Positions 1 to 5,805 of a stretch of 5,805 bases of DNA are shown here, piece by piece. The notes beneath the pieces were generated by a model. That model was given only the letters and a program-made list of their open reading frames with translations. It was not told the DNA's origin and did no database searches. Both the position numbers and the translations under genes were made by a program. Source of the stretch: Candidatus Shapirobacteria bacterium (GTDB lineage: Bacteria > Patescibacteriota > Microgenomatia > UBA12405); the NCBI GenBank assembly GCA_026395315.1, contig JAPLYY010000082.1:1-5805 (forward strand), given 5' to 3'. Positions within the stretch are counted from its first letter, which is position 1. Every line of letters starts with the position of its first letter.

Positions 1-656
1 ATCCGCCAGGCTTTCAACAACGTAATGTGATCCTTAGGTGAATATAAATTTGCAACCATGCAAACGCGCATACAACTCTCGCTAATACCCAATCGCTCGA
101 GCCATTCCAAACGGTCTGCCTGCGGACTGTCTAATTTGATACCATTATGAATAACCCGCACACTCTTTCGATTCAATCCAAATGTCTTAATTAAAAAATC
201 GGATCCCTGATGGGAATTCGATACAAAATGTTTCGTATTAAACACAGCAATGCGTTCCAATATTTTACTAACAAAACGTTCTATACCAGCATCCCTCTGA
301 TTCCAGATATAAATTTTTGCACCTGTCAATCGCCATACTAATCCACAAATAATATTTGGAAAAATAGTATAAGCAAAAAGAATATCCGGCCTCTCATTTC
401 TAAGCTTACGAGCATATTTAAATAAATTTATTAATAATTGAATAGGCTGATGGGTCAGCTTAAGTGGTACAATCCGCCATGAAATACCATATACATCACA
501 AAGCTGAGCCATGCGTCCCGGCGTGTGGAATCCCCATATTTGAACATGCGCACCTTCTTCGTTTTTTAAATGACGGGCAAGTAATAACGCCTGTCGCTCA
601 GCCCCGCCAAGTTCAAATATACCAAGAACAATGATAATACGTTTACCCGAAATCAT
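1..656 (-). CDS. GT4-type glycosyltransferase, C-terminal part cut off by window edge
   Basis: Probable GT-B-fold glycosyltransferase that moves a sugar from a nucleotide-sugar donor onto a growing lipid-linked glycan in the cytoplasm. The frame is open from an ATG at 656 to the window edge, giving 218 residues, about 55-60% of a usual 360-400 residue protein. The N-terminus has a beta strand (KRIIIVLGIF) and the GGAERQ motif at residues 17-22, typical of the acceptor-side domain of GT4 enzymes. NQRDAG near the middle and IHNGI around 169-173 mark the end of that domain. The visible part ends in VANLYSPKDH followed by a TLLKAW-like helix, the start of the donor-binding domain. The donor-site E-x7-E motif would lie outside the window. 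The ATG is the only plausible early start because an in-frame TAG lies two codons upstream; its ribosome binding site is poor. The gene is separated by 71 bp from the methyltransferase upstream. Sugar specificity cannot be read. Confidence 0.88.
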   Translation of the reverse strand, partial: MISGKRIIIVLGIFELGGAERQALLLARHLKNEEGAHVQIWGFHTPGRMAQLCDVYGISWRIVPLKLTHQPIQLLINLFKYARKLRNERPDILFAYTIFPNIICGLVWRLTGAKIYIWNQRDAGIERFVSKILERIAVFNTKHFVSNSHQGSDFLIKTFGLNRKSVRVIHNGIKLDSPQADRLEWLERLGISESCMRVCMVANLYSPKDHITLLKAWR

Positions 657-727
657 CTTCTATTATTCATTAACCATATCCCGTTAAAAATCTGTATATG
701 GCTAATCCTAGCTTAACAGTTTAAAAA

Positions 728-1606
728 TTAGCCACCGTTTTGGTTCTCGATATTACCTTGACTTATTTTGTTGTACTTGGGCCTTTCGACTATTGCGCAC
801 AAATGGGGAGCACCGATTCCGCACCCCGCACGAACACGAAAAGCTTCACTATATGGAAAAGATCTGGATAAAATCCGATCTAGAATAATACCCTTCAGAA
901 GCCTAATTCCGTAGTATCCATTGCGCAAACTTGAATCTTTCCATCCAGCTGAGCAATTCTGCAAAATAGTAAAATTCACCCCCTCACAAAACAAAACTTT
1001 AAAACCAACTGATTGTATTAATTTGTGCATTGAATCAACGCAAAATGAACGAACGTGTTGGCGATTATGAAATTCAGTCTGGCAGAAAGGACAGAAAACT
1101 TGATTTACCAATAGATTTTCCATGTTCGGAGTAGTGAACATAGCCACCCCGCCCGGTTTTAAAACCCGATAAATCTCAAAAAGCATGGGATGTAAATTAT
1201 CATCTAAGAGATGCTCAAACACTTCAACACAAGTTACCAAATCAAAAGAGGAATCTGGATATGGCAACGATTGAGAAAAAGCCACAGTAGCCCCCATCCA
1301 TCTTTGGTAACCTTGAAATCTTTGATTAACAAGTTCAACTAACTCAGGTGACGAGTCTACACCATAACAGATAACCTTTTGTTCAAGCAGATGCTGTATT
1401 AAAAACCCAGGACCACAACCAAAATCTAAAACTGACATTCCATCGTGCAACCTAACAGTATCCCTCAAGAATTTCACTAATCCTTTTCCCACTTGCTTAG
1501 AAAAACACTGCTCTTGGGAACCTGACTGCTTACCAGCATAATTCCAAAAACGACTTATGATCTCAGGTGTCCATACACCAATTTTATTTTGTCTTACAGT
1601 CATCAT
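728..1606 (-). CDS. Class I SAM-dependent methyltransferase with a CxxC/HxxxH cluster
   Basis: 292-residue class I (Rossmann-fold) methyltransferase, likely acting on a sugar or glycan intermediate in the cytoplasm. The SAM site is clear: motif I VLDFGCGPGF around 59-68, the acidic end of strand 2 in YGVDSSPE (81-88), CVEVFEHLLDD around 126-136, and the LKPGG loop (149-153) followed by MFTTPN. This is the Methyltransf_11/23 pattern. After the core comes an unusual cluster, C172-P-F-C175, H180 and H184, in the segment FCPFCQTEFHNRQHVRSF, which could bind a metal. The C-terminal stretch (about 205-292) looks like a substrate-side region and contains GAPHLCAIVE near 266-274. Two ATG codons stand in tandem at 1606 and 1603, with only a weak GTGA-like ribosome binding site. 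The gene sits alone between 127-bp and 71-bp AT-rich gaps, flanked by two glycosyltransferases, which supports glycan O-methylation. The acceptor is unknown; a role in sugar-nucleotide methylation is also possible. Confidence 0.9.
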   Translation of the reverse strand: MMTVRQNKIGVWTPEIISRFWNYAGKQSGSQEQCFSKQVGKGLVKFLRDTVRLHDGMSVLDFGCGPGFLIQHLLEQKVICYGVDSSPELVELVNQRFQGYQRWMGATVAFSQSLPYPDSSFDLVTCVEVFEHLLDDNLHPMLFEIYRVLKPGGVAMFTTPNMENLLVNQVFCPFCQTEFHNRQHVRSFCVDSMHKLIQSVGFKVLFCEGVNFTILQNCSAGWKDSSLRNGYYGIRLLKGIILDRILSRSFPYSEAFRVRAGCGIGAPHLCAIVERPKYNKISQGNIENQNGG

Positions 1607-1733
1607 TTCACTATTTATTATTTTAATAAACTACACTATGCTATATTTAGCTAGAATTACCCTATCTCTCATAACAATCCGTCTTAATATTCATAACCGT
1701 TGATGAAAAATCTTCAATATATTCTGATTTACT

Positions 1734-2933
1734 TTACTCATACAGTTTAACGTTAATCCACTTTAATGTCTTACGCCATTCCTCCGGCAAATATCTTCGA
1801 CTGATTTTTTTCGCGACAGATTCAAGTGCTCGAAATACCAAAACAAATGGACTATAAAGGGCATATCGCAATCTCTGTTTGCTCGTACTTTTGAATTGAC
1901 TTAATGCAATACTCTTTGTTTTCTGTTTCTGAACCCGTGGTAAAATATAGGTTTCAATAATCTTAATTTTTCGATTAAATATTGCTATCTCGTTATAGTC
2001 TGTGATTGCTCTCTTCCAGCCATTGGCCGCAATTTCCCTTCTCTCTTGATCATGAACTAAATAATATCTACAAAGCTCAATACACTCTTCCATCGTATCA
2101 AAACCAACAACCTCTTTACCCAATTCATATATCTTCCCCAAATGACTCTTATTGTCGCAGATTTGCATTACCCCGTTAGCCGGTAAGTAAAACGTACGAT
2201 AATTAATCGGTCCAGTTGAATTATGGATGTTTGGACCAATCTTTGTCCTTCGCAAATATTCAAGTTCTTTAACATTAGATAGATATCCCCGTGGCCATCC
2301 ACGCCCATAAAAATGCGCATCAGGAAATGCTTGAGCAAGTTTGTTAACTCTCTCTGATCGCCACGGTGCAGTCCGATCCATCATCAAAAATAAATCAATA
2401 TCTCTTTCACTATTGATAATCTTGCTATATGTAAGATTCGGATCGTAAATGGTTGACTGAAAGCCCAAAGGTGACCATTCTGCAAACCTAACACCCCAAC
2501 TGCGATAGGTATCAACCTCGGCAATATTCCCCACTAAACACAGATCATAAGCAGAAGCAACTGGCTTGGAAAGATCTGCGGAACTTTCTGGATCGTCAAA
2601 ACACTGAAAAACGCTAAATACCGATAGTTTTTTAACAAATTCAGGATGTAGATTGATACCCGACCAATTTATAAAAACATCCTTGCCTTCCAATGCCTTT
2701 TCTAACTTTTCATACATATCCAGCAAAAACTTATCACCCCTACGCCACCTTTGATCCAGCTCTTTAAATGTAAGGTTATAGCTTGGCGGGTTCAAGGTTA
2801 GACAAAAAGCCTCCACATCGAATCCTGCCTTTTTCAAACGCTCTACGTAAGCTATATATATTTTCTCCACATCTCCATAGGTATCTTTTGCAGGATAATA
2901 CGGATATCCAATTAAAATTTTAAAACTGCTCAT
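1734..2933 (-). CDS. CgeB-like GT-B glycosyltransferase (Glyco_trans_1_2 type)
   Basis: 399-residue putative glycosyltransferase. The N-terminus, FKILIGYPYYPAKDTYGD, is a typical first strand and loop of this group. The middle holds INWSGINLHPE, FQCFDDPESS and CLVGNIAEVD, matching the pattern of CgeB-related proteins in which an early domain ends in a fixed D/P-rich strand. The C-terminal donor domain (about 180-315) includes LFLMMDRTAPWRSERV, HFYGRGWP, and the stretch from GPNIHNST to YLPANG (about 233-254), followed by EVVGFDTMEECIELC. This corresponds to the Glyco_trans_1_2 signature. Residues about 330-399 form a basic tail (Q/K/R rich, then SPFVLVFRALESVAKKISRR) that may rest on the membrane. 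The start is set at the ATG at 2933 because GGAG lies 9 nt upstream; an in-frame ATG at 2948 and TTG at 2951 have no ribosome binding site. The gene is flanked by methyltransferases with AT-rich gaps on both sides. Donor and acceptor sugars are unknown. Confidence 0.83.
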   Translation of the reverse strand: MSSFKILIGYPYYPAKDTYGDVEKIYIAYVERLKKAGFDVEAFCLTLNPPSYNLTFKELDQRWRRGDKFLLDMYEKLEKALEGKDVFINWSGINLHPEFVKKLSVFSVFQCFDDPESSADLSKPVASAYDLCLVGNIAEVDTYRSWGVRFAEWSPLGFQSTIYDPNLTYSKIINSERDIDLFLMMDRTAPWRSERVNKLAQAFPDAHFYGRGWPRGYLSNVKELEYLRRTKIGPNIHNSTGPINYRTFYLPANGVMQICDNKSHLGKIYELGKEVVGFDTMEECIELCRYYLVHDQERREIAANGWKRAITDYNEIAIFNRKIKIIETYILPRVQKQKTKSIALSQFKSTSKQRLRYALYSPFVLVFRALESVAKKISRRYLPEEWRKTLKWINVKLYE

Positions 2934-2942
2934 CTTTGAATT

Positions 2943-2946
2943 CTCC
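2943..2946 (-). promoter_or_regulatory. Ribosome binding site deciding the CgeB-like gene start
   Basis: GGAG on the minus strand, 9 nt before the ATG at 2933. The in-frame ATG at 2948 overlaps this motif and has no comparable site of its own, so the downstream ATG is preferred. Spacing is at the long end of the usual range. Confidence 0.5.
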
Positions 2947-2981
2947 ATCAAATAACTTAATGCAACCTAAGTATAATCATT

Positions 2982-3001
2982 AATTACTATGAATTACTAT
3001 A
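2982..3001. repeat. Imperfect 10-bp tandem duplication in the intergenic gap
   Basis: Two adjacent copies, aattactatg and aattactata, identical at 9 of 10 positions, lie in the AT-rich gap between the CgeB-like gene and the methyltransferase gene upstream of it. An imperfect hairpin (GGAAT, 6-nt loop, ATTCC, with a bulged extension) sits beside it at 3004-3022 and has no run of T after it. This may be a replication-slippage scar or a protein-binding repeat; there is no evidence for function. Confidence 0.45.
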
Positions 3002-3029
3002 ATCGGAATCATAACATTCCCGAACAGTT

Positions 3030-3911
3030 TCACTTGGACCTTTTGGGAACTGCCACGCCACGCAAACTTCGGTGCGTAACGGGCTGTTTATGGAAAAATT
3101 CGCGGTCTCGTGGGTCCAATTGCACCTGGCCCAAGAAACCAGACTCTATGAAGATGATTTCGTAGCCTGACCGGCAAAGAATATCTTCCAGTCGTTCACG
3201 AGTAAGGGGGTTGCAGTGACCACTCTTTTTTATAGTCTCCTTGTACACAGTTCTCCCACGACAAAGGTTAAGAACGTCCAGGCATAAAGCGTATATCGCA
3301 ACCATACGACTAAAACTCTTAGTTGAAATGTTTTTGAAAAGTCTCAACAGTGCAGGAAACTTGATTATACCTGTAGCTTCATTCCAAAACAAGTAATCGT
3401 ACTGTAAGGGTAGTGTGTGGAAGACCAAGCAGCCTTGTTGAGATAGCCTATTCTTAATGCCATAAAGCAAAGCCCCCAGTTCATCGTCATGCAAATGCTC
3501 AAAGAGATCAAAACATAATGCTATATCGATAGACAAATTAAGGTTCCAATCGGAAGCATCCATTCGGGAGAATGTAGCATTGGTCCCTTCTTCCAAATTT
3601 AATCTTTTGGCTATTTCCAAAGCCGCTGGATCAAAGTCAACTCCAAATGACTTATAACCATTCTTAGCAAACTCAATAGCAAATAAACCCACTGAACATC
3701 CCACATCCACAAGGGTAATTTCACTAGGCAGTTTTGATTTTAATCTTGGTAAAACGTACTTGTTGACTAATTCGTGTGCCAAAACTACTCTTAAATATTG
3801 CGTGTTGGATTCAGAAACGATTTTACTCTTACGATATTTATCCAGCATGAGCTCTTGATGTGCTTTACCGTACTCAAAAGAAGTTTCTTTTGGCTTGAGG
3901 GTCTCAACCAC
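3030..3911 (-). CDS. Class I SAM-dependent methyltransferase (UbiG/Methyltransf_23-like)
   Basis: 293-residue methyltransferase, probably modifying a sugar of the glycan or its precursor in the cytoplasm. Motif I is LVDVGCSVGLF (67-77); the acidic strand-2 end is GVDFD (90-94); MDASDW (117-122) fits motif II; and CFDLFEHLHDDEL (133-145) matches the post-core helix of the UbiG-like group. After strand 5 (CLVFHTLPLQYDY) there is an insertion of roughly 50 residues (about 175-225), partly hydrophobic and rich in aromatic residues, before the conserved-looking return segment GHCNPLTRERLEDIL and a final strand. The insertion probably shapes the acceptor pocket. The start is GTG at 3911: an AGGAGAGGA ribosome binding site lies 7 nt upstream inside the end of the preceding gene, only 2 bp separate it from that gene's stop, and no nearby ATG has such a site. 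Translation is therefore probably coupled to the neighbour. The substrate cannot be assigned from sequence. Confidence 0.9.
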   Translation of the reverse strand: MVETLKPKETSFEYGKAHQELMLDKYRKSKIVSESNTQYLRVVLAHELVNKYVLPRLKSKLPSEITLVDVGCSVGLFAIEFAKNGYKSFGVDFDPAALEIAKRLNLEEGTNATFSRMDASDWNLNLSIDIALCFDLFEHLHDDELGALLYGIKNRLSQQGCLVFHTLPLQYDYLFWNEATGIIKFPALLRLFKNISTKSFSRMVAIYALCLDVLNLCRGRTVYKETIKKSGHCNPLTRERLEDILCRSGYEIIFIESGFLGQVQLDPRDREFFHKQPVTHRSLRGVAVPKRSK

Positions 3912-3913
3912 TT

Positions 3914-4666
3914 TTATATCCTCTCCTCTATGCGATACACTCCAATCCAGGAATCACGCACATGAAAAACACGCCCACGGATATGCCCGTCTGTAAATAA
4001 TTTTTCAACTCCCAGGCATACCGAGTTAATCCAATGATATTTCCGTACAAGATCAAGGTTAAAATCATGCCACAACACAAAAGAACCGGGTTTCATATTC
4101 TTTAAAACTTTAAGCGTATCGTTATACACAAACTTTGTGTCATGACAACCATCTATAAAAGCTACGTCAATCAACCCAATATCCGGTTTCCAGTACGCGG
4201 TATTCGCCAAAATCTGTGTAATATTAGTCAAATTGCGCTGACGATAGTAGGCACCGATTTTCTCGCGTTCCAACGCAATAGTCGTCAGCTCGCCTCCTTT
4301 ACCAGCAAGAATTTCTTCCAGAGGAATATTAATTGTATAAATTCTCGCCTGTGCAGAAGCATTCAAAGACATCAATGCCGTGCTATGTCCATCTGCCGTC
4401 CCGATTTCCAGGCATACAGACGGATCAGTATTCCGCACCACTGTAGCCAGCGTCTCAGCATCACGGATACGACGCTCATTTACATCTTCAACATAACTAA
4501 ACTCATGTATTTTGGTATCATCAAGCACTGGAGATAAACGCCAACCAAAAACTTTACACAACTCACCGATGTTATTAAGTTCAATCACTGAATTCTGAAG
4601 ATGAAGAAATTCCCCTAATCCTAGCATCCGCCACAGTTTGCGTTGAGCTCGTGTAAAAATATTCAT
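3914..4666 (-). CDS. Methyltransf_24-like SAM-dependent methyltransferase coupled to the ABC ATPase
   Basis: 250-residue putative methyltransferase. An N-terminal region of about 75 residues, basic at first (TRAQRKLWRML), precedes the core. Motif I is VCLEIGTADGHST (about 84-96). FIDGCHDTKFVYND (about 170-183) and the LWHDFN segment (about 198-203) match the Methyltransf_24 / TylF-like pattern, in which acidic and His residues after strands 4 and 5 can hold a metal ion and orient a sugar hydroxyl. The cephalosporin hydroxylase-like (CmcI) group has a similar layout and is the main alternative. The start is the ATG at 4666: it overlaps the TGA of the upstream ABC gene in ATGA, and GGGAGG lies 3 nt before it. 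An in-frame TTG at 4681 is less likely. This 4-bp overlap indicates translational coupling to the exporter ATPase and links the enzyme to the exported glycan, possibly to its terminal modification. That last point is inference. Confidence 0.87.
   Translation of the reverse strand: MNIFTRAQRKLWRMLGLGEFLHLQNSVIELNNIGELCKVFGWRLSPVLDDTKIHEFSYVEDVNERRIRDAETLATVVRNTDPSVCLEIGTADGHSTALMSLNASAQARIYTINIPLEEILAGKGGELTTIALEREKIGAYYRQRNLTNITQILANTAYWKPDIGLIDVAFIDGCHDTKFVYNDTLKVLKNMKPGSFVLWHDFNLDLVRKYHWINSVCLGVEKLFTDGHIRGRVFHVRDSWIGVYRIEERI
3919..3929 (-). promoter_or_regulatory. Strong ribosome binding site for the GTG-start methyltransferase
   Basis: AGAGGAGAGGA on the minus strand, ending 7 nt before the GTG at 3911. 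It lies within the last codons (E-E-R) of the preceding gene and supports the non-ATG start. Confidence 0.8.
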
Positions 4667-5805
4667 AAACCTCCCAAACAATTAGTCGTCCAGTTAAACA
4701 CCGGGGCGAGCTTTCCCCGAATCGGCTCTATCATATAGGCACGATTACTCTTTCCAGTACGCTCAACATATAACGGTATGCATATACCTGGATATGGAAT
4801 ACACATTCGAACATTAAACACCGTTGCCAAAATCCGAAGTTCATAATTTGTCGGTGCCAGCAAATCAGCAGTAATCACCGCCCGCGAGACATAGCGTCCC
4901 GGCTCTACTATTGGCGCTCCTTCTGCATACTCATCATTAAAACTTCGAAAAAGCAACGAATTTTCGTTATCGTACAGATCAAAAAACACTCTCAACCCAA
5001 TAGTACGTTCCAAAACCTGATAACTAACTTCAATCTCCAGTGGTTCACCATTAGAAATAGAGCTGGTCACAGGTAGACCAGATTGAAGTAATCTAACACT
5101 TTCTAGGCGAAACGCAGGATCAAAGGGCAATTGGCGAATCATCATTTCCAGTAATTCTGGCGTCTTAGCCTTGGGAATCACCTGCAAATAACACTGAATC
5201 ACCTCATCAGATTTACCGTCGGCAACAACTGTTCCTGCTTCTATCAAGATCGCCCGCTGGCACAGTCCCCGTATCGCCTGCATGCTATGACTCACAAATA
5301 GCACCGTTCTTCCTTCCTTTTCAACTTCCTCCATCTTTCCCAAACACTTTTTCTGAAACTGCGCATCCCCAACAGCCAAAACCTCATCAATTACCAATAT
5401 TTCAGGTTCAAGATGCGCGGCTACGGCGAAAGCAAGCCGAACATACATTCCTGAAGAATAGCGCTTTACCGGTATATCAAGAAATTTCTCGACTTCAGCA
5501 AAAGCTACGATTTCATCAAATTTCGCTTTTATCTCTCTGCGTGTCATTCCCAAGATTGCCCCATTCAAATAGATATTTTCTCTTCCGGTTAATTCCGGAT
5601 GAAAACCAGTCCCCACCTCAAGAAGACTAGCCACCCTCCCTTTTATAGAAACTCTTCCCGTAGTCGGCTCGGTAATTCTGCTTAAGATTTTTAAAAGTGT
5701 CGATTTACCCGCTCCATTTCTACCGATAATACCAATTCTCTCGCCTTGTTGCACCTCAAAAGATATGTTCTTAAGCGCCCAAAACTCTTCTATATTCTTA
5801 TGAGC
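4663..5805 (-). CDS. wzt: Wzt-type polysaccharide ABC exporter ATPase with C-terminal glycan-binding domain, 5' end outside window
   Basis: Nucleotide-binding subunit of an ABC exporter that moves lipid-linked O-antigen or similar polysaccharide across the inner membrane. The frame stays open to the window edge, so about 380 residues are visible and only the first few tens are missing. GTG at 5754 is internal: the preceding codons read EEFWALKNISFE, the usual Wzt/TagH/KpsT opening. Visible-residue positions: Walker A GRNGAGKST (28-36); EVGTGFHPELTGREN (about 63-77), the family's altered Q-loop region; signature YSSGM (116-120); Walker B ILVIDE (136-141); switch His in VSHSM (173). Residues from about 235 to the end form a second, beta-rich domain like Wzt_C, which in E. 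coli O8/O9a Wzt reads the chain end of the glycan. KpsT and TagH-like ATPases without this domain are less likely. The membrane subunit (Wzm) should lie upstream. The stop overlaps the next gene's start. Confidence 0.93.
   Translation of the reverse strand, partial: AHKNIEEFWALKNISFEVQQGERIGIIGRNGAGKSTLLKILSRITEPTTGRVSIKGRVASLLEVGTGFHPELTGRENIYLNGAILGMTRREIKAKFDEIVAFAEVEKFLDIPVKRYSSGMYVRLAFAVAAHLEPEILVIDEVLAVGDAQFQKKCLGKMEEVEKEGRTVLFVSHSMQAIRGLCQRAILIEAGTVVADGKSDEVIQCYLQVIPKAKTPELLEMMIRQLPFDPAFRLESVRLLQSGLPVTSSISNGEPLEIEVSYQVLERTIGLRVFFDLYDNENSLLFRSFNDEYAEGAPIVEPGRYVSRAVITADLLAPTNYELRILATVFNVRMCIPYPGICIPLYVERTGKSNRAYMIEPIRGKLAPVFNWTTNCLGGL
4670..4675 (-). promoter_or_regulatory. Ribosome binding site within the end of the ABC gene
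   Basis: GGGAGG on the minus strand, 3 nt before the ATG at 4666, encoded by the last Gly-Gly codons of the ABC ATPase. Together with the ATGA overlap it fixes the start of the next gene. Spacing is short. Confidence 0.7.

Noticed and set aside
653..670. Five-codon minus-strand reading frame (MNNRR) whose stop overlaps the GT4 gene start
   Set aside because: It resembles a coupled leader peptide but has no ribosome binding site and is short enough to arise by chance in AT-rich sequence.
693..1652. Short inverted repeats of the form GCTA-N4-TAGC in two intergenic gaps (near 700 and near 1645)
   Set aside because: Four-base stems are too short to be stable or significant, and no T-run follows to suggest a terminator.
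1607..1733. Promoter-like A/T-rich hexamers in the 127-bp gap, and similarly a TATACT at 2970-2975
   Set aside because: No good -35 element stands at the right distance, and such -10-like hexamers are expected by chance in gaps this AT-rich. Apart from these the 127-bp gap holds nothing recognisable.
1734..2933. Spore-coat maturation role suggested by the CgeB family name
   Set aside because: The name comes from one Bacillus member. The polysaccharide-export context and lack of any sporulation gene make a glycan-building role more likely.
4142..4537. Open frame of 131 codons on the plus strand
   Set aside because: It lies wholly antisense to the catalytic core of the Methyltransf_24-like gene, shows no recognisable domain, and would be the only plus-strand gene in the window. 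It is a shadow of the real gene.
5752..5754. GTG as the start codon of the ABC ATPase
   Set aside because: The frame continues upstream with family-typical residues (FWALKNISFE) to the window edge, so the true start lies outside.

Overview
The window is a piece of a bacterial surface-polysaccharide gene cluster. All six recognisable genes lie on the minus strand, so transcription runs from position 5805 toward 1. In that order they are: the ATPase of a Wzt-type polysaccharide ABC exporter (5' end outside the window), a Methyltransf_24-like methyltransferase, a second class I methyltransferase, a CgeB-like glycosyltransferase, a third class I methyltransferase carrying a Cys/His cluster, and a GT4-type glycosyltransferase whose 3' end lies beyond position 1. 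The exporter ATPase has the extra C-terminal beta-rich domain seen in Wzt proteins that bind their own glycan. This points to an ABC-transporter-dependent O-antigen or related glycan, most likely in a Gram-negative bacterium. The sequence does not allow a genus to be named. No rRNA, tRNA, transposase, CRISPR array or clear intrinsic terminator is visible.

The layout falls into two parts. From about 3030 to 5805 the genes are tightly packed: the exporter ATPase and the first methyltransferase share a 4-bp stop/start overlap, and the next methyltransferase begins 2 bp after its neighbour's stop behind a strong Shine-Dalgarno sequence. These three genes look translationally coupled. From 1 to about 3030 the genes are separated by AT-rich gaps of roughly 70 to 130 bp with weaker ribosome binding sites, and sampled G+C is lower. 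This is the mosaic structure expected of polysaccharide clusters assembled from swapped modules.

Read as a pathway, the glycosyltransferases would build a lipid-linked glycan on the cytoplasmic side of the inner membrane. One or more of the three methyltransferases would methylate sugars or a nucleotide-sugar precursor, and the ABC exporter would move the product to the periplasm. The coupling of the Wzt-like ATPase to a methyltransferase fits the known scheme in which a methylated chain end both stops growth and serves as the export tag. That role is inferred from gene position and family, not shown by the sequence. The membrane partner (Wzm) is not in the window and would be expected upstream of position 5805.

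Nothing here is clearly a new class of system. The points most worth checking are the exporter-methyltransferase coupling, the Cys/His cluster in the third methyltransferase, and the basic tail on the CgeB-like enzyme.
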